Origin: Omphalotus guepiniiformis
Lineage: Eukaryota; Basidiomycota; Agaricomycetes; Agaricales; Omphalotaceae
Direction of reading: 5' to 3'
Assembly (NCBI GenBank): GCA_028554645.1
Contig: JAQOOI010000022.1
Span: 1,116,001 to 1,180,000, forward strand
DNA length: 64,000 nucleotides
Each line of letters begins with the position of its first letter. Positions within the stretch are counted from its first letter, which is position 1. The position numbers were made by a program, and so were the translations under genes. Of the stretch, positions 57,624 through 64,000 are shown piece after piece. Under the pieces are notes generated by a model. The model was not told the DNA's origin, made no database searches, and saw only the letters and a list, made by a program, of their open reading frames with translations.

Positions 57624-58933
57624 ATGCCTTTCACGAACACCCCAGAATACAAGAGTCGATCTTTATTGGTGACTGTAGTGGCTGGCGCAATTAGTTCTGT
57701 CGCGTTTGGAATTGTGAGCCAATCTTTTCATCTTGTGAGAGTGGGTCTAATTCTGTGAACAGAGCATCTTTGCTATTGGGATTATCTGGCTTATACCTTC
57801 AGTCAAACCTGTTGTACCTTCTGAAGCGCATATACAAACGAAACACAAGGATAAAGCGCGTCGACGGTCTGCGCCGCCAGTGCTGCAGGGTCGAGGTGCA
57901 ACGCCTGCACCTCTTTCGCCAGTTCTAATCGTTAATTCCAATGTTGCATCTGACAGTCTCCGGTCTTCTCCTACACGACATGTCTATTTCCTTGACTCGC
58001 CCACTCAACCTGACCCTGGTGAAAGGAGATATTCAGTACCTCCCGACACTCCCTCTCCTGCCTCTGATAACACACCTAGCCCGATGCCTGTTCCTACCTC
58101 TTCCGCTTCTCCCGACGCGTCTCCACGCTCCTCTTCATCTACCTTGGTTTGCGCGCAATCGCCTCCCCGGAATCCTGCATCTCGGCTTCCTGATCCATGG
58201 GATGAAACCATTAACTCGTCGCCCCCGAGCTCCGTTTCCTCTCGACCTTCTCTTTATGTATCTACGCGGTTACCCAATAGGATCAAAGAACGCTGGAATA
58301 AGAAATCTACCGCTTCTGCGTCTCTATGCGAACCTTCAGGTGATTCTTCGCGTAAGTACTATAGCTATTGTTTTTAGACTCTCGTTGATCTTGTTTGTGT
58401 TGTTAGAGTCCGACGACACATCTTCTCAAGCTTCAAGTACCAAAAGCGCAAGAAGATCTAGTTTGGGGTTCAATTCGTCTTGGCTGACATCAAGGACAAG
58501 AACAGTCTCCGACTCTTCGTCGGTCACTGCAAATCCTAGTACTCCAAGGCCATCTCCTGGTTCTATGACACCAGCCAATGATAACTCGTTTTCTTCATGT
58601 CTCTCCAACCTACCACGAACGACAAAATCTCAGCGGCGCTCATCTGCCCCTGTTCGGGCTACTGTTCCTCGTACGCAGCCATATGCATATCCATATTTTG
58701 CTGCGCCCCCTATACCCGGATATCAGGAATTCCCTCGCGCTTCGAGTAACGAAAACTGTCCCAACTCAAAAGATGAAGCACTTCTCATACCTGTGAAGCA
58801 AACTCCTTTAGATCGTTCTCCGGATGATGAGAGGAAGCAGCAGATTGCTAAAACACAAACGTCGTTGGGCCTTAGCATTACTCCTCTCCCGCGACGGTCA
58901 TTGACCGAAGACACTTCACATTCTCAAATATGA
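57624..58933 (+). CDS. membrane protein with Ser/Pro-rich tail, function unknown
   Basis: Not recognised. The start MPFTNTPEYKSRSLLVTVVA is followed by a first helix (LLVTVVAGAISSVAFGI). An intron (about 57712-57762) joins to SIFAIGIIWLIPSVKPVVPS, a second helix. The two helices form a hairpin, with both ends on the same side. The remainder, about 350 residues, is disordered and rich in Ser, Pro and Arg (SPASDNTPSPMPVPTSS; SSQASSTKSARRSSLG). A second intron (about 58353-58406) joins DSSQ to SDDTSSQ. The stop is at 58931-58933, after TSHSQI. A longer competing frame in another phase (57941-58933) is a composition artefact. Such proteins are frequent in agaricomycetes; a role in the ER or cell periphery is only a guess. 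Confidence 0.65.
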
Positions 58934-59274
58934 TATCTTTGTTTTCATAACTTATTCTTCCTAACCTGGGATTATTGTGGTAGAGTGAGTTAGTTCATCT
59001 CAATTTGAACGAGAGTGTGACAATCTGACCTGGCTTTTTTGTTCAGATAGACTGTTGGGTTGCAGTGAATGATTCAACTGTACTCATATTTTGTAACATT
59101 AGTACTCATACTTATAATAGGCAGCGTGCGATCAGCATCGAGAGCTGACCTTACTACATTACAAGTTTACGACCAGAATGTATTCATGATCACGCGATGC
59201 TCCTTATAGTGCCGTACAATATCACTCAATAAAACGGCAAATCAGGTGAATTATAAGGGCTAGCCGCTACATAA
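58934..59274. other. intergenic between two convergent genes
   Basis: These bases hold the 3' ends of the membrane-protein gene (plus) and the helicase gene (minus). No coding signal is seen. Confidence 0.4.
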
Positions 59275-62200
59275 CTATTCTGCCATGCCATCATGTGTAA
59301 GTAGTGCTAACATGGCTTTAATGACCGGATTATCTTGCTCATGCAGCATGGTCCCACCCTCTATGCATTGCTGTAATTGCGCATCAAGAAGGCGTCTATG
59401 TCGAGACGGATGCCATTAATGGCGTGCACCCCATGGATATAAACACTCACCGAATATGATTTACCAAAACTCCTATGCGCGGCCACGCTTTGAGCTTGAT
59501 AACATGTTCATGCGAACTAACGGTAAGACCGCCGGCTATATGGTTAATTGTCAGAGGTCCTCCAAATAGCAATATGCTCCAGAGCGGGACCTAGTTTCGT
59601 GCGTGTTTCAGCTAAAATCCTTCACGACGACAGGTTAGTTTTAATATCTCACCTCCGTCGCGTCCCGAAGGAACATTTTCGTCGTCATGGCTTTTTGAAA
59701 GTAGACAAGGAATGAAGACTTCCAAGCAGCATGGCCGAAAAGTACGCTAGAGGGGTGCAGGAACACCCTACCGTCACGCAAGTCAAATATTTTGTACTCC
59801 TTGGCGGTATTTTCCCGTTGAACTGTCCCGCCCTGCACCTTATCGAATTTGATAGCGGACTTGGGTAGCTGAACGCGGGCTACTCGTGGCCATAATCCAC
59901 CGAGAACGATGGCTTTTAGTAGATTCTCGTTGGAGCTGTTGACGTTGAGTGATTGCGTAGTTGGCGTAGAGTCGAAAGGGATGAATCCTATAGTGATAAG
60001 GGGGCCTATGTATTCACGGCGAAGCATGGAAATCTCTCGTATAGTAGGCTGCGATATGTAATTCTGGAAACGTCAAAGTCAAGCAAGACTGCGCCAACGT
60101 CAGTATTTCTGGATATACTCACTTGTTCACAGAATTGTCGGGTAGAACTTTGAGATTTTCCTTCCGAGCTGAGGCGTAGAACTTGGTCGTAAGCGTTCAA
60201 ATCAGTGAGTAAATCGCTGTTGCCTTTTGTGAACCGGGCGCGAGCTCTGTAAGGCAGACGGGTCAGTGTAGTCACCAGCCTTGTGGATGGCGAGACGCAA
60301 CCGGTTTGCTTCTTCACGTTTGTCCATTGGGTTGAGAAACAAAGGCTTTGAAGATAGACACGCAGCAATTGTCAGGATAGGGTCAAGGCATCTGAATATG
60401 GTGCCGAGAACAAGCATCTATTTTCGAGCGGTTGTCAGTGTGTCGTTGACTTATTGGGTGGTTAGCCTGACTGACCTTCGCTAGCCTCAGGTCTATGGGG
60501 AGCATAGACTGTACGTCATTAGACTTGGTCCTTTTTATTTGCACAATACAGACTTACAATGTGGCGACCAAGAGCAGTCAGCTTCCCGTTCTCATCGACA
60601 GCGCCAAGTTCTTCGAGAATGGACCAGGCTCTGTCGATCGCTACAACTTTCGGAGGGTCAATTGCTCGATTCAAATATGACTGCAACACGGCGGATTGAG
60701 AATTTGGACACCGATATTACTAGATCTCAAAACCTCACCTTGACATCCTCTTCCTCCCGCATCACTTTTACAGATAAAGAGATACTCTCTAGAGGTACCC
60801 TAAGAATTTCAGGTACAGGGAATTGAATCATATTTTCTTCTTGCTTGCGAGTGTATAACTTGTAGCAAACACCAGGTTGTGTACGTCCCGCTCGACCTCT
60901 TCGTTGCTTTGCAGCAGCTCGCGTGACCCATGTTTCGGCCAGTCGGGAGAAATTCGCTTCAGAGTCGTATTGGATCTCCTTGACCTTGCCTGCATCAATA
61001 ACATATATAACATCGTCGATCGTGATAGAGGTCTGAATCCGAAATGAGAGTAGCACTACAAAAGAAGAGAAAATGTACTTGCCTCGGCAACATTTGTCGC
61101 GGCTATCACTTTCCATTTTGATGTCTTTGCGAACACTCTCATTTGTTCGGAGCTAGAGAGATTAGCGTGGAGAGGCAAGATTTCTGCGTTGCTTTTCGAT
61201 ACACGACTAAGCAACGCATCCATGCATTGGCGAATCTCTTGTACACCAGGAAGGAAAATGAGTATTCCACCTGGCTCTGGTGAGGTTCCTATGATGTGCC
61301 CAACTAGGGAAGCAATGAGCTGCAATGGGATATTTCAGCTTTTCAAAATAGTTTTCCTCTGCGAAAGAGTAGCCAACCTCATAGTCGATTCGGTCGGAAC
61401 GCACGACTTTTTCTATAGCTGCTATATCCTGAGGATCCAGACCTTGCGATATTAGGTAGTCCAACGCCTTTGATGTCTTCTCTGCCCGTTGAGACCTAGA
61501 TCCTGTGGGCCGATAGTTTATCTTTGGGATGATATCTTCCAGGTACCTGTTTCAAACACATAAGTCGACAGCCAATAACTGTAATGGATATGTTATCTAC
61601 TTGTCGGTGACTGGATGCGTGTAACCCGGAATGGTAAGAACAGGAGCATCGTTGAAATATGCTGCAAACGTTTCGTGATTGATTGTAGCTGACATGAGTA
61701 CGACCTTGAGCTTCACATGAGTCCTCAGTAGCTCTCTCAGTTCAAGCAGGAGGAAGTCTCCATCCACGGAGCGTTCGTGAACCTGAGGAACGTCGTCAGT
61801 ATGACATACTCAAATATGATGTATTCGTGAACTTCGTCAACTATAATATGTGTCACATCTTGTAATTTGTTGCCCAAGCTCAAGCGCCGTAACACGACAC
61901 CAGTGGTACAGAAGAGAAGTTTGGTCTTGTCATTTTGCTTGCTTTCCCCGCGAATGGCGTACCCGACTGAACCATCCTCCATCCGCTCTGAAGACACCCG
62001 AGTAGCCACGCCAATGGCAGAGAGCCTCCGGGGCTGCGTAATCAAGATAGAGGCGCTTGATCCTCGATTTGAAAGAATGAGAGAGTCTAAGATGAACTGA
62101 GGCAATTGTGTGGTCTTTCCGCACCCTAATGAGGATCATTTAATACCCGGTTTGCTAACAAAAACGCCAGCTAACTACCTGTCTCCCCTACCACCACCAC

Positions 62201-64000
62201 AACTTGATGAGAATTTAGAACATCCAAGAAGTGAGTCTTGACTGAATATGCGGGAAGTCTCTTCCGACTTGACATAATTTCTGCAAACTATAGAAGGAGC
62301 GTCAAACTTATTCAAAAAAGATATAGCCCAACCTCACCTTGTCACCCTCATGAAGTTTCTGAAAATCTTCTCTGACTTCGGCGTCGCTACGTCTATCTCG
62401 CCGTTGAGGTCCTGATTTCCGTTGAACCGACGAATTCAGTGGCGCAGAGGTTGTTGGCTCCGTAAGGACAGCGGATGCCGGACGAGAAGGCATGATGTGT
62501 TTGAAGACAGTAGATATATCTGGGGGGCCGTTATCCTCTATGCTGGCCCATGCACCTTCTAGACATCTCATGGCAGCCATACAGAACCCTTCACCCTCTT
62601 CAACGAAATCTGGCTGGCTTATTGCTATCAATAAATGCAATAGGAGGTGAAGACGAATATAGGCAGGTATGGAAGTCGACGTGATGTACATTGGTGCATA
62701 GCCAGGGCGAGGATACGAGCCATTGGAAGACACCATTATATGCAGTGTAATGGGTGCACTGAATAAAGGCATTGTAAAATGCCCGGGTTCTTCAAAACGA
62801 GCGCCTAGCGCTTCCGCTTCTTCCGTGTCTATAGTCCAATTTACAGCCTTCTCTGCGGTTGTGAAAAGCTCTTCCAGGTCCTCTCCGACGAGTTTCTTGC
62901 AAAGAGCCGCAAGTAAAAGAACCCAGTTGTCCGAGATTCGGGAATCGCCAGAAAGTTGTTTGACGATGTGAGGAGGCCAGCCTGCAACTTTGACAGCCTT
63001 GTCTGTGATCCAACGCTGCTTCAAGTCGTCCACACCAGAATGAACAGAAGTGACGAAAGGATTAGATGAGTTGTTAGAGGGCAGAAAACGCTGAGGTAGA
63101 GCTTCTTCCGGAAGATGAAGGATGAGATATTCAATGCAGGCCTCAAGGGGAGACAGCGAAGTCAGTAGATTTGCAGCGACAGGCGACGGACGTGAAATAA
63201 ATTCGACGGCCGTTCTAGCTTCAGATGCCTTGAATCCCAACTGTGAGAGTTGCTGGACTATATTCTGTGATTCGCCTACAGACATGCTAGACGTTTCTGT
63301 GATCGTGTCTGGATGAAGAGATAGTCCCTGCAAAAACAGTTAACACAGATCGAGTATTGCTAACCCGTCAGTAAAACCTGACCGCCAAATGCAGTCTATA
63401 CGGGCTTTTCTTCTTCTCAGGTTTTTCTGACGGTCCAAATAAGACACAGGGGTGAGAGACCATACCTGTTTGACTGCGTCTTCAACCTGGTCCCGCAAGA
63501 TACCAGCCATTCTGACTTCGGGAGCTTGCGAGAATTCACGAGAGGCGGAGCCACTGCTGTGCCGAGATCCACCGGGCAAGTCTGAATTCTCTGCAGCTTG
63601 AGCCTGCTTCTCTGCTGCGCGCGCTTGCCTCTCTTCCACCTCCTTTCTCGCAGCAAAAGGGTCAGCATCGTACATCCATTTTAGGTGATCCGGTGCTTCT
63701 TTATGCTCCGCCTTTACCACTTAGAGATGAGCTAAAAGTGTGATGAAGCAAGAGACGGGAGATTTTACCGCTAACTTGTTCCAGTACTCAGCCGGTCCTC
63801 TTGGTAAAACTCTATTGAGCTGGAGACCATTAGAAAACTGGCATAAAGGCAAGATTTAAATACAGGAAACCAAGCTGCATGCTGTATAGCACGAACACGA
63901 TACATAGCATAAGTAGCGCCCCAGTGACGAGCTTCTAAAGCTGATGGACATAGATATGGGGGATGGGGCTCTAAGCGAACGCTTGTTTTCTGGGATGTTT
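59275..64000 (-). CDS. DEAH/DEVH-box RNA helicase with UBA domain (DHX29/DHX57/Ucp12-like), partial
   Basis: This ATP-dependent RNA helicase, related to DHX29/DHX57/Ucp12, may act in translation or RNA turnover; the role is inferred. The 5' end lies beyond base 64000; the first readable exon has ARHWGATYAMYR, then FSNGLQLNRVLPRGPAEYW. HLKWMYDADPFAARKEVEER and a UBA-like NIVQQLSQLGFKASEARTAV follow. Helicase motifs are GETGCGKTTQLPQ (I), ITQPRRLSAIGVA (Ia), DEVHERSVDGDFLL (II), LMSATIN (III), ILIFLPGVQEIRQC (IV), ATNVAETSIT (V) and QRRGRAGRTQPG (VI). The HA2/OB part has ARARFTKGNSDLLTDLNAYD, FLHPSSVLFG and VPLWSILLFGGPL-type strands. The C-terminus ALLTHDGMAE ends at 59275. About 18 short introns are present, including one at 61322-61379. 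The window covers roughly 1,300 residues. Confidence 0.88.

Noticed and set aside
57941..58933. 330-codon frame overlapping the Ser/Pro-rich membrane protein gene
   Set aside because: It is an alternative frame of a biased Ser/Pro-coding exon. The other frame carries the membrane helices and joins through two clean introns.

Overview
This is a nuclear chromosome segment of a filamentous basidiomycete, most likely an agaricomycete (mushroom-forming fungus). The evidence is dense genes on both strands, many short GT-AG introns of about 45-65 bases, small exons, Ser/Pro-rich tails and typical fungal families. These include a Zn2Cys6 regulator, a PalI/SUR7 membrane protein, SIN3, a gag-pol LTR retrotransposon and a secreted ureohydrolase. 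Coding regions were rebuilt by eye from reading frames and splice signals. Gene ends are usually firm where start, stop and conserved motifs agree; internal exon borders are approximate unless stated.

Layout. 1-1948 (-): Zn2Cys6 transcription factor, running off the left edge. 2111-2492 (+): doubtful small intron-rich gene. 2502-4899 (-): SLY1 SM protein. 5226-5615 (-): small protein with a mitochondrial-type N-terminus. 5866-7350 (-): F-box/LRR protein. 8087-8661 (-): ribosomal protein P1. 9003-10133 (-): conserved-looking protein of unknown function. 10420-10821 (-): mitochondrial ribosomal uL30m. 11006-13663 (+): AAA-ATPase RIX7. 13808-15176 (-): BI-1/GHITM mitochondrial membrane protein. 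15335-17558 (-): LisH-WD40 co-repressor (TBL1/Sif2). 17761-20288 (+): DCAF11-type WD40 protein. 20471-21437 (+): ricin-B-fold protein. 21889-23648 (+): secreted agmatinase-like enzyme. 23837-25512 (-): PalI-like membrane protein.

26617-32484 is a Ty3/gypsy LTR retrotransposon lying in minus orientation, with two almost identical LTRs and a frame-broken gag-pol. Beyond it come a membrane protein with an internal tandem repeat (32854-33956, +), SIN3 (34287-38847, +), a single-pass membrane protein (38955-40975, +), a 2.7 kb gene-poor stretch, SYO1 (43723-46288, +), RidA (46679-47504, +), a 3-hydroxyisobutyrate-dehydrogenase-like enzyme (47634-49131, -), an Ark/Prk (NAK) kinase (49350-53316, +), an unknown protein (53422-54121, -), the EXO5 nuclease (54627-56841, -), a Ser/Pro-rich membrane protein (57624-58933, +) and a DEAH/DEVH RNA helicase running off the right edge (59275-64000, -).

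Themes. Several genes serve ribosome production (P1, RIX7, SYO1, uL30m), although they are not a cluster in the strict sense. Two HDAC co-repressor subunits (SIN3 and TBL1/Sif2-like) lie about 17 kb apart. Three gene pairs are head to head with about 180-220 bases between starts. I see no secondary-metabolite cluster, tRNA, rRNA or CRISPR. The most distinctive observations are three ubiquitin-interacting-motif-like helices in EXO5, a retrotransposon that differs between LTRs only by single-base indels yet carries about nine frameshifts, and an out-of-frame splice junction in the agmatinase-like gene.
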